From: a virus
DNA: 23,333 nt
Reading direction: 5' to 3' (one strand)
Virus record (IMG/VR): IMGVR_UViG_3300046516_001815
Span: 1 to 23,333 of that record
A model generated the notes under the pieces. The model did no database searches. It saw only the letters and a program-made list of their open reading frames with translations, and was not told the origin of the DNA. Positions 13,895 to 20,660 of this stretch are shown here, one piece after another (position 1 is the first letter of the stretch; every line of letters starts with the position of its first letter). Both the position numbers and the translations under genes were made by a program.

Positions 13895-14297
13895 CGGGCT
13901 GTGTCCGGTTGCTACTGGCGCGTTCGACCAGGACCTGGAGATTTCCGAGCTGATCGAGTACGCGCGAAAGGGATTGACGGGTCTCCGCGTTGGCGGAATT
14001 CATGCTGGCTTCGAGCCGTGTGATCGTCGCCTCGTCGAAGGTCAGGCGCTGCTGCACCGCGGCGATATCGCCGGCTTGATGCTGAAAGGTCACATAGCCG
14101 GTGAGCATGCCGCCGCCGACGGCGAACAGCAAGGTCAGAGCATGTAGGAGGGCGCTGTGATCCACCTTAGCGAACCAATGCTGCCCTTTGCCTGTCCAAG
14201 AGCCGCCTTCTTTCTTCGCCAGGACCAGTTCTGCGGCAAATTCCGCGGCTCGTTGGAGCCTGGCCTCCTCTACGTCGTCGATTTCATTACCGGCCAT
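13878..14297 (-). CDS. single-pass membrane protein with coiled coil
   Basis: The 139-residue protein has a charged cytoplasmic N-terminus (1-47), one transmembrane segment (about 48-70, LLHALTLLFAVGGGMLTGYV) and then a helical coiled-coil region (about 75-127, with RLTFDEATITRLEASMNSA and LSRVLDQLGNLQVLVE). This layout suits an i-spanin-like or bridge protein, or a membrane-anchored holin accessory. The ATG at 14297 has AGGAG 7 bases upstream and overlaps the dNMP kinase end by 11 bases; the in-frame codon at 14330 is less likely. The next gene encodes a lipoprotein and overlaps it. Function not established. Confidence 0.75.
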   Translation of the reverse strand: MAGNEIDDVEEARLQRAAEFAAELVLAKKEGGSWTGKGQHWFAKVDHSALLHALTLLFAVGGGMLTGYVTFQHQAGDIAAVQQRLTFDEATITRLEASMNSANAETRQSLSRVLDQLGNLQVLVERASSNRTQPDAKGR

Positions 14298-14853
14298 CCA
14301 CCGCTCCTGGGATTTGGCGCAGAACATCATCGATCTGCGCGTATAGGCCGTCCAGGGTCGGGGACCAGGTCAGCTTGAAATCTTCGGCGACGTCGATCTG
14401 GCTGACGTCGCAGGGTTTGGCGGCATCGATCGACTGGCCAACCATGCGGAGAACTCGACCGCCTAGCCGGTGAACCATGTCCCCTTCGGTCGTACGGCGA
14501 AGGCCGTCAATCATGAGACGGGGCTGGAAACGCAGAAGGCGATTGGCCCGAGCCTCAGCCACGAGCGGCATGGCGCCTGGGGCCAATTCATGGGTGTGGG
14601 TTCCTAGTCCCTCCAATACGACGCGCGGCGTCACGCCGCCGAGGAAGTCGGCCGGCTGATCGATCAGCGGCTGTTCGCAGAAGATTGGGCGGCAATCAAA
14701 GAGGGCGCAGAACGCCCCCTTCAATGTCGCGGCGACGTGGAAGCTGACAAAACCATGCTTCTGCGCCAGATATTTCCCGACGGTCGACTTCCCGCTTCCG
14801 CTGGGGCCGACCAGGCCGAGGATAACGCGCGGGGACAAGTGTTTGATCGGCAC
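14287..14853 (-). CDS. deoxynucleoside monophosphate kinase-like P-loop protein
   Basis: The 188-residue protein starts its first strand with RVILGLVGPSGSGKSTVGKYL; the Walker A motif GPSGSGKST lies at residues 16-24. Downstream, LMIDGLRRTTEGDMV (113-127) resembles the strand and lid region of phage dNMP kinases, which phosphorylate deoxynucleoside monophosphates for phage DNA synthesis. The translation begins at GTG 14853 with AGGAGA 6-7 bases upstream. In the 68-base gap before it, TTGCGT (about 14920-14915), 17 bases and TATTTT is a weak promoter candidate. It opens the accessory block between the tail and lysis genes. Confidence 0.8.
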   Translation of the reverse strand: MPIKHLSPRVILGLVGPSGSGKSTVGKYLAQKHGFVSFHVAATLKGAFCALFDCRPIFCEQPLIDQPADFLGGVTPRVVLEGLGTHTHELAPGAMPLVAEARANRLLRFQPRLMIDGLRRTTEGDMVHRLGGRVLRMVGQSIDAAKPCDVSQIDVAEDFKLTWSPTLDGLYAQIDDVLRQIPGAVDGR

Positions 14854-14921
14854 GCGCTTCTCCTACTAGGTCTAGGCCAATGTCTACCCTAAAATAGCAT
14901 CGTCGCGCGTAGAACGCAACG

Positions 14922-15335
14922 TCAAAATGCGGTCCCCGCGGCGATTACGTCGGTGCCGTCGAGGAACATATCCTGGGTATTGCCGGAGGCGAGGGTGACA
15001 CCCGTCTGCCCGCTCACTTTGACCACCACTGAATGTGTGGTTAAGTTCTTGACGAGAAAGCGAAAAGAGGGGCCGGCCGGCAGGTACACGGTCCACGTAC
15101 CGCCGGTCGCGCCGGTGATTTTTAGGTAGGCGAACCGAATGGCCGTCTTAACCACGTTCGGTTCGTCCCCGGTGTTGTAGGGGATCGGATAGGGGGACGC
15201 GAGAGCGTTGGCCGCGAGGGTGAGCGTGGCCCCCATGACTTGGTCGATAGCTTCGAGGGCGGTGTCGATCGTCGCTGTTTTGCCGATCTGCATCGGGTCG
15301 ACTTCGGGGAACCCGACGTTGGGGGTAGAGGCCAT
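14922..15335 (-). CDS. small beta-rich tail/fibre-associated protein
   Basis: This 137-residue protein begins MASTPNVGFPEVDPMQIGKT and then is mainly strand-like, with GGTWTVYLPAGPSFRFLVKN, HSVVVKVSG, and VTLASGNTQDMFLDGTDVIAA in the second half. The start resembles N-termini of small phage structural proteins that sit next to tail-tip genes (TPN-GFPEV, then a K-T-x-N/D-x-AL helix). Placed just after the baseplate genes with a 15-base gap and GGAG about 8 bases before the ATG, it may be a receptor-binding or decoration protein. The assignment rests on context and composition. Confidence 0.7.
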   Translation of the reverse strand: MASTPNVGFPEVDPMQIGKTATIDTALEAIDQVMGATLTLAANALASPYPIPYNTGDEPNVVKTAIRFAYLKITGATGGTWTVYLPAGPSFRFLVKNLTTHSVVVKVSGQTGVTLASGNTQDMFLDGTDVIAAGTAF

Positions 15336-15350
15336 GAGATTTCTCCGAGG

Positions 15351-16667
15351 TTAGGAGGGCACGTCGCGAGCCGACCCTGTTTCGCTTACGCCAACATCCC
15401 AGGTCTTCGCGACGGTTGCGGTTACGATAGCCGTCGCGGAAGTGGAAGCAAGCAGCGACGCGATAAATTGTCGACGCCAATCAGGCGCGTCGACGGCGGC
15501 GGTCGCCTCCGTAAGCGCGGCAGTCCAAGCAACCGCGGCCGTCGGAGAAGCACTGGCGATCGCCGCCTCAATCATGTCTGCGCCGCTTCTGGGCGCGTCA
15601 GTTGCGGCGGCGGGTTCGATGACGGCCTTAGCCCAAACGGGCAGGAAGTCATCACTGCTGACGGGGCAGCCGACACCGCGGCCGACGCGGTCACTTAGCT
15701 GGTAGATGACCGCTTCGAAATCAACTCCGTTGAGCCCGTCTGCAGTCTGGTCGGCCAACGAATACGAGACCGTACGCCATCCGGTGTCCACCCCCGCGCG
15801 GCCGCCTACGACCCCCACCACGGCGGTCCAGCTCGATATGGTTCGGATGGGCAAACCGGAGAAGAGGATATCAACCGAATAGTCCTCGACTGGCTCGTCG
15901 ACACCCGGGTCAATACCATCCTGCATCTCATACCGTAGGCGCCGGCGGGGGACCCAGGCAATGGCCGCGTCGCCGGTGGAAGGATCATGGGTGACCCTCG
16001 CATGCGATGCTGGGTTGGGCATAATGCGACGCCCGATCATCGTCAAGTCTATGTGGCCAACGCCGTTCAGGAAAGCGTACTTCCATGGCACGCCTATACA
16101 GGACCCGTCATAGTCGATGGTATTAAGCGTATCAAGATCGAGGAGGGTAAAATCCTCCCCTATACCATGACTGGTGCTCACGTCCGTACCGAGGAGACCG
16201 CGGAGAAGAGTGCTAAGGACCCAGGTGCTGGTGGCAGCGTCAAATCGCGCGCCGCAAAATCGAATGATCTCCCCGCCGATGCAGGCTAGGTTTACGCCGC
16301 TCAGCGCCGTAATAGCGTCGACAGCCTCCAGGTTCCCCGAGGTTATCTGCACGTTGACTGTGTTGACGAGGTCCCACGAAGGCCGATCATAGGCGGCTAA
16401 GGCTGTCGTGGTCTTACCTACAACCGTAGCCACGCCCGTACTATCCAAGGAGGAATAGATAGCCCCTCCGTCAATAGACCGGTACAGCACGGTTCCCCAC
16501 TGGGCATTGGCGGCGCGCAGAACTCCGGAGGCGCCCCAATATAGGCCCTCGTCATCATCAGCGTCGCGGAGAGGGGGCAGCTCCAGCAGGTGCCCGACCG
16601 TTTCCTGCGCAACGATTAGGGGGACCGTGACGGCATGGGGCCCCTGCGCCGCAAGGATCATAGCCAT
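15351..16667 (-). CDS. GTA gp15-like baseplate protein, C-terminal half
   Basis: This 438-residue protein corresponds to the C-terminal half of GTA gp15-like baseplate proteins. ANAQWGTVLYRSIDGG (53-68), VNVQITSGNLEAVD (104-117), LACIGGEIIRFCGA (127-140), VLSTLLRGLLGT (150-161), GEDFTLLDLD (170-179) and AIAWVPRRRLRYE (235-247) follow the family order. The last 90 residues are Ala/Thr/Asp-rich with repeat-like units (EPAAATDAP at 351-359, LTEATAAVDAP at 385-395) similar to the repeats of the distal tail protein gene. It starts at ATG 16667, which shares one base with the upstream stop (TGATG) and has AGGGA about 10 bases before it. A TTG codon at 16670 is also in frame. The two halves should assemble together at the tail tip. 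Confidence 0.82.
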   Translation of the reverse strand: MAMILAAQGPHAVTVPLIVAQETVGHLLELPPLRDADDDEGLYWGASGVLRAANAQWGTVLYRSIDGGAIYSSLDSTGVATVVGKTTTALAAYDRPSWDLVNTVNVQITSGNLEAVDAITALSGVNLACIGGEIIRFCGARFDAATSTWVLSTLLRGLLGTDVSTSHGIGEDFTLLDLDTLNTIDYDGSCIGVPWKYAFLNGVGHIDLTMIGRRIMPNPASHARVTHDPSTGDAAIAWVPRRRLRYEMQDGIDPGVDEPVEDYSVDILFSGLPIRTISSWTAVVGVVGGRAGVDTGWRTVSYSLADQTADGLNGVDFEAVIYQLSDRVGRGVGCPVSSDDFLPVWAKAVIEPAAATDAPRSGADMIEAAIASASPTAAVAWTAALTEATAAVDAPDWRRQFIASLLASTSATAIVTATVAKTWDVGVSETGSARDVPS

Positions 16668-18889
16668 CAAGCTAATCCCTGGAACGCGGTGGCCAAGCAG
16701 GCGCCTTCGATCGGATCGGTTCCCTGTAGGACCAGGCCGCTCTGTGTCGAAGACACGATCTTACAGCTCACGGTAAATGCTATTCTCGCGCCCCCTGCGA
16801 ACCAATTTAGCAGAAGAACGCTAAAGTCTGGCGGGTAATGTGAGCCGATATTCCCATGCGCGGCGGCAAACAATAGGACATCGTTCGCGTGATCCGTACT
16901 TAGGGTTACGGTAGCAGAAGTGCCATCTCCATTAAAACCTGCAGCTGCAGCGTTAGGGTCTAAGGGGGCAACTAAATTCATATTAGAGAAAGCACTTGCC
17001 GACCATATTACACTCTGAGCTACATCAGTTAGGTTTATCGTGAACTCTTCATTCGTCAATATGCTAGCCGCCGGGGCTCCCCAGAACTCGATATTCTGAA
17101 ACTGCCCTCTCCCCGCGTTCTCCCAGTTACCTCCGCTTATACGTGTGAAGACGAGCCCGCTCGTACTGGTAATAGACGAGACAACAGGTGTGCGCCCGGT
17201 GGATATCGCGGCGTCGGATAGAACAGCCAAGATTACACCATCATTGGTCTGGGTAGTTGTTAACTTACCGAATAGGTCAGAACCGCCATAGCCACTGCTG
17301 GCGTCGCTAAAATCGCCTACAGCGGGGGCGCCGTCTAGCGCCGGAGGGGGAGAAGGCGGAGGAGGCAAGGGCGAGGGAATGGGTATGCCCTCGTCGGCGG
17401 TAACGCCCACGGCCCGGATCGTGAAATCCGCTCCGATTTCGATTTGCTGGAGATAGACGACGGTGCTGACGGGGGTTCCGTCTAGGAGATGCCAGTTCAG
17501 AGTTACACCGTCTCCCGGGTCCAATACAATATAGGGAAGGGGGAGAGAAAGATTATAGGTCGTCTTGTTGACGTACATCATGTGTAGGGCGCGAGAAGCC
17601 AGCCCTTCGATAACATTGTCTCTAAAGACCATATTGGTATCATAGGTAAGATTTGCCGACCCTTCTACCGCTCCTTTGTTGCGCTGGGCGTAGACTGTGC
17701 CGACTTCGAAGCTAAAATCTCCCACATAAGCATTGCCAGACGCGGTCTTATATCGAACATTTAGCCGACGCGGTAAATCTAAATTTTGTTTTCTTAGGCG
17801 GGTGAACTTTGGTACAGGATTGGTTCCTGGACCTCCGGAAGGGGGTACGCGCGCGCCCAGATCGCTCTCTTTTATGCTCATAACCGGCGAGGTTTCTGCC
17901 GCCATTCTGTATTTCGCCGTAATCTTGTAGTTCGTTTCTACCAGGTCAAAGAGAAAAATCTCCTGAAGAGGCTCTAAGATAACACGTCCGCTCGCTTCCG
18001 AAGTAACAGAATATCCGTCTATTTCATCGGTTATAGCAGAAATATCCATCTGCGGGGGAGCAAGCCCCTCCTTTTGAAGGACGTCCTCGACTATAGACCG
18101 GACTTGAACCATATTACCTGTGGTGTCTCCCGGCTGGGCACCGTTCACCTCGAAGGTAAAGGAAGGAACGCGATTACCGAAAGTTTTCAAAGGAAAATTA
18201 TTGAATACGACGTAGGCTACGCCACGATAGGCGGGCACCAACTCGTTTGCACCGTAAGTCCCCGTAGCGAGCGCCTGCATGTTAGGGTCGGGGGGCTGGT
18301 CTTCCGTGCCGAAGTACACCTGACCACTGCCGGAGGGGATAACTGGGTTGGCCCCTTTCTCGACCGAGCTTTGAGAGAAGGTGATGACTGCTCCGTAATC
18401 CCCGACTGTATCATATTTGGATACAGGTATAGCCTCTGGGTTCAGCCCCGAGGCCCACAAGGGGCCTTCAAAAGGGGAAGCCGTTTGGTCGAAGATCAGC
18501 TTACTGTCGGCGAACACCCGCCACAGATTTTGAATGGGGCCTCGGCAGATCGCAACCGCGCAGTTGACGAAATAATCAGTCTCTTTCCCTCCTCCGCCCA
18601 TTTTGCCGCCACCTTTGCCCCCGGCCTTGCCGCTTCCGCTCGACACCTGCCTCGGCTGGAGAAGGGAGGACATGATCAGGTTACCGCCGACTTTTGCCCT
18701 GCCGTATACGAGGGGGATAGGGCGGCCGAAGGTGCTCGCGATAACGGCGAGATCATAGATATTCGGCTTGTTGGTCGACTTGTGGTTCATCAGCATCTGG
18801 TCGGCCATAGAGCCGATCGAACCACCGATTATGCCGCCAATCGGCCCGCCGACTATGCTGCCGACGCCGCCAAGAACGATGGAAGCCAT
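16667..18889 (-). CDS. GTA gp15-like baseplate protein, N-terminal half plus added domain
   Basis: This 740-residue protein begins with a glycine-rich hydrophobic helix (1-30, VGGPIGGIIGGSIGSMAD) followed by the typical start of phage tail-tip attachment proteins (IPLVYGRAKVGGNLI, 58-72). The central region carries the Phage-tail_3/gp15 features (RVILEPLQEIFLFDLVE, 302-318; LVETNYKITAKYR then DLPRRLNVRY, 371-380; DPGDGVTLNW, 457-466). At 499-520 a proline linker (PSPLPPPPSPPP) leads to an added domain of about 215 residues (525-740), strand-rich, with GLVFTRISGG, FQNIEFWGAPA and STDHANDVLLFAAAHG. The typical continuation of gp15 is in the next gene. The DNA in the added domain looks AT-richer than its flanks. 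It starts at the stop of the peptidase gene (TAATG). Confidence 0.85.
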   Translation of the reverse strand: MASIVLGGVGSIVGGPIGGIIGGSIGSMADQMLMNHKSTNKPNIYDLAVIASTFGRPIPLVYGRAKVGGNLIMSSLLQPRQVSSGSGKAGGKGGGKMGGGGKETDYFVNCAVAICRGPIQNLWRVFADSKLIFDQTASPFEGPLWASGLNPEAIPVSKYDTVGDYGAVITFSQSSVEKGANPVIPSGSGQVYFGTEDQPPDPNMQALATGTYGANELVPAYRGVAYVVFNNFPLKTFGNRVPSFTFEVNGAQPGDTTGNMVQVRSIVEDVLQKEGLAPPQMDISAITDEIDGYSVTSEASGRVILEPLQEIFLFDLVETNYKITAKYRMAAETSPVMSIKESDLGARVPPSGGPGTNPVPKFTRLRKQNLDLPRRLNVRYKTASGNAYVGDFSFEVGTVYAQRNKGAVEGSANLTYDTNMVFRDNVIEGLASRALHMMYVNKTTYNLSLPLPYIVLDPGDGVTLNWHLLDGTPVSTVVYLQQIEIGADFTIRAVGVTADEGIPIPSPLPPPPSPPPALDGAPAVGDFSDASSGYGGSDLFGKLTTTQTNDGVILAVLSDAAISTGRTPVVSSITSTSGLVFTRISGGNWENAGRGQFQNIEFWGAPAASILTNEEFTINLTDVAQSVIWSASAFSNMNLVAPLDPNAAAAGFNGDGTSATVTLSTDHANDVLLFAAAHGNIGSHYPPDFSVLLLNWFAGGARIAFTVSCKIVSSTQSGLVLQGTDPIEGACLATAFQGLA

Positions 18890-19362
18890 TAGTCGAGCCC
18901 TCGAAAACGATAGTACCCCACGGGGGTGAGCCTGAGGAGCTGCAGGTTGTAAGGCTGTTCACTCACCACGCCCAGGTCCAGCATGGCGTGGCATAGGGCG
19001 AAAGGCGGCCCATCTCCCTGGTGGCGCCACGGCGTCAAAATGCCGACATGAATAGGGCGAGGTTCGATCGTCGCCGCGGCCGGCTGCCGCCGCAAAGAGA
19101 AGAGGACAAGATCGCCGGCGCGCGCTTCTGTCTCCTCGATCTTCAGGAGATGCTCGTCAAAGACATGCCGCAGTTGGTTTCCGAGGGGGAACCGATTGTA
19201 CGCAGGGGTGGCTAGATGGGCTGGCATTTGTCCGAGCAGCTCCGCGGCCGCCTGGGCTAGCCCCAGACAGTCACAGGCAACGCCTTTGGTGCGCCCCTGA
19301 TGCACCCAAGGCGTCCCGATCCAGCTCCGCACTTCGCGGACAATGTCACCTCTCGTTGTCAT
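18889..19362 (-). CDS. NlpC/P60-type tail peptidase (GTA gp14-like)
   Basis: This 157-residue protein matches the GTA gp14 cell-wall peptidase: RSWIGTPWVHQG (12-23), then VACDCLGLAQA (28-38) with the catalytic Cys32 in the CDC-LGL motif, RAGDLVLF (81-88), PIHVGILT (103-110) with His105, and a third residue, His125, in LCHAM. It probably trims peptidoglycan stem peptides as the tail tip penetrates the wall. It has no signal peptide, as expected for a virion part. It begins 21 bases after the hub gene, and its stop overlaps the next start. The Shine-Dalgarno-like AGGGGTGA is about 12-14 bases from the ATG, a long spacing. Confidence 0.87.
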   Translation of the reverse strand: MTTRGDIVREVRSWIGTPWVHQGRTKGVACDCLGLAQAAAELLGQMPAHLATPAYNRFPLGNQLRHVFDEHLLKIEETEARAGDLVLFSLRRQPAAATIEPRPIHVGILTPWRHQGDGPPFALCHAMLDLGVVSEQPYNLQLLRLTPVGYYRFRGLD

Positions 19363-19382
19363 CTGACCATGTCACCCCTTGG

Positions 19383-20660
19383 TTACCCCGTCTGGACGCC
19401 GTAGTCGAAGAGGAACTGCATACCAGGGATATAGGGAAAGCCGCGGAAATTATCAGTGTTGTTCCACTGGTAGCACCCCATTTGGGTGCCGTCCCCCTTC
19501 TCGTTTGAGAGGAAGCTCTTGTCGCACCCGGGTACGATGGAGAAGGTATCGCCTATTCGGAGGGGGGCCCCCACCGGCGTGAAGAGGGCTAGATTTCCAG
19601 TCAGGGAAGAACCGCCGGTCCACCCTGCGACCTCTACCGAAGCCCCTTCGTTCTCCCCGCTGGTGAAGGTGATCAGCCCATTTTTGTAGCGGCCAAGAGC
19701 ATTTGTCGTGTTCAGCTCAAGGGTGAGGACCTTCCCGGGCAGGGGGATAGCGGATATGAGGCCTGTATCGGTGAAAGGCGCCAGGTCCTTTTTGCACCTG
19801 GCGTCGCCAAAATCCGCCACGCAAAGAGGGGTGAACAGCTCGACAAACGACTGCTGAAGGACGTATCCGAGCCCACGGATTTCGACCTTGACGATGCCGT
19901 CCATCTGGGTCATCTCGCCGATGAAGTGTCCAGGCAACGGTATCGTCGAATAGAGGGGGAAAGCATCGGCGTCGTGCCCCGTCCCGCTCGACCAGGTCAC
20001 TACGTCGGTCGGAGAGAGAATGACGAGATTTCCGTCGTCCTGGAGGACTAACCTCGACCCAGCGATGACCGGACCTGTGGGAACCGCCCATACCGACGTT
20101 ACCCCGTTATCCGCTTCGAGGAAGCCATCAGCGTACATCGTCAGGCTGGTGACGCCAAGGCCATTGGTATTCGACGCCCATATGACGGCGCTCCCTGGCT
20201 CCTGTAAGAGGACAAGATTACCGTCGGTCTGAAACTGTAGTCTAAAATTCCCGGAGGGGCTAACAACCGCGAAACTACCATCCGGAAGCACGGTTTCCCC
20301 CGACGTTAGGGCGATAATGGACCCAATTCCGATAGGACCGTCGAGCGGGTTTGCCATAAATACTTGGATGCTTGCTCCGTCATACTTCCCGGCGTCGATA
20401 TCGATATCGGTTAGGAGACCTAGCTGTAGAAAAGCAGTCGCATCGAAGCCGGGAACTGCTAGATCGACGCGCTGCTGGATTGCGGAGCGCGTAATGCCGG
20501 CAGAAGCGTGATAGGTAATACCGCCGGCATCGATCGTTTCGCTCCAGTCGGTGAAGCCCAACACAACGCCATCCTTGCGGGTTATTACACCAAAAGTTGC
20601 AAGGGCTGGTACTATCTTCTGTGAGAGATATCCCATCATTCCAGGGGTTACGTTTTTCAT
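19383..20660 (-). CDS. DUF2163 tail hub protein (GTA gp13-like) with inserted bulb-type lectin domain
   Basis: The 425-residue protein has both halves of the GTA gp13 hub fold. N-terminal signature: ITRKDGVVLGFTDWSETI (26-43), IDIDAGKYDGASIQVFM (86-102). C-terminal: HFIGEMTQMDGIVKVEIRG (245-263), LCVADFGDARC (279-289), GCDKSF (378-383), NFRGFPYIPG (404-413). Between residues about 112 and 240 lies an extra domain with bulb-type (GNA) lectin repeats: QTDGNLVLL (144-152) and W161; a degenerate MYADGFLEADNG (175-186) and W191; QDDGNLVIL (207-215) and W223. The canonical lectin motif is QxDxNxVxY, here with Leu for the final Tyr. Plant and bacterial members bind mannose-type sugars. Its start overlaps the preceding stop (ATGA). 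The hub connects the tail tube to the fibres, so the lectin would be exposed at the tip. Confidence 0.88.
   Translation of the reverse strand: MKNVTPGMMGYLSQKIVPALATFGVITRKDGVVLGFTDWSETIDAGGITYHASAGITRSAIQQRVDLAVPGFDATAFLQLGLLTDIDIDAGKYDGASIQVFMANPLDGPIGIGSIIALTSGETVLPDGSFAVVSPSGNFRLQFQTDGNLVLLQEPGSAVIWASNTNGLGVTSLTMYADGFLEADNGVTSVWAVPTGPVIAGSRLVLQDDGNLVILSPTDVVTWSSGTGHDADAFPLYSTIPLPGHFIGEMTQMDGIVKVEIRGLGYVLQQSFVELFTPLCVADFGDARCKKDLAPFTDTGLISAIPLPGKVLTLELNTTNALGRYKNGLITFTSGENEGASVEVAGWTGGSSLTGNLALFTPVGAPLRIGDTFSIVPGCDKSFLSNEKGDGTQMGCYQWNNTDNFRGFPYIPGMQFLFDYGVQTG

Noticed and set aside
16660-16700. Programmed frameshift joining the two gp15-like halves
   Set aside because: The second gene is in the -1 frame and open upstream for a few codons, but there is no slippery heptamer, and a start codon with a Shine-Dalgarno is present; coupled re-initiation is simpler.
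18074-18892. Plus-strand open frame (272 codons) over the gp15a gene
   Set aside because: It is antisense to a well-supported tail gene, with no recognisable domain and no Shine-Dalgarno evidence.
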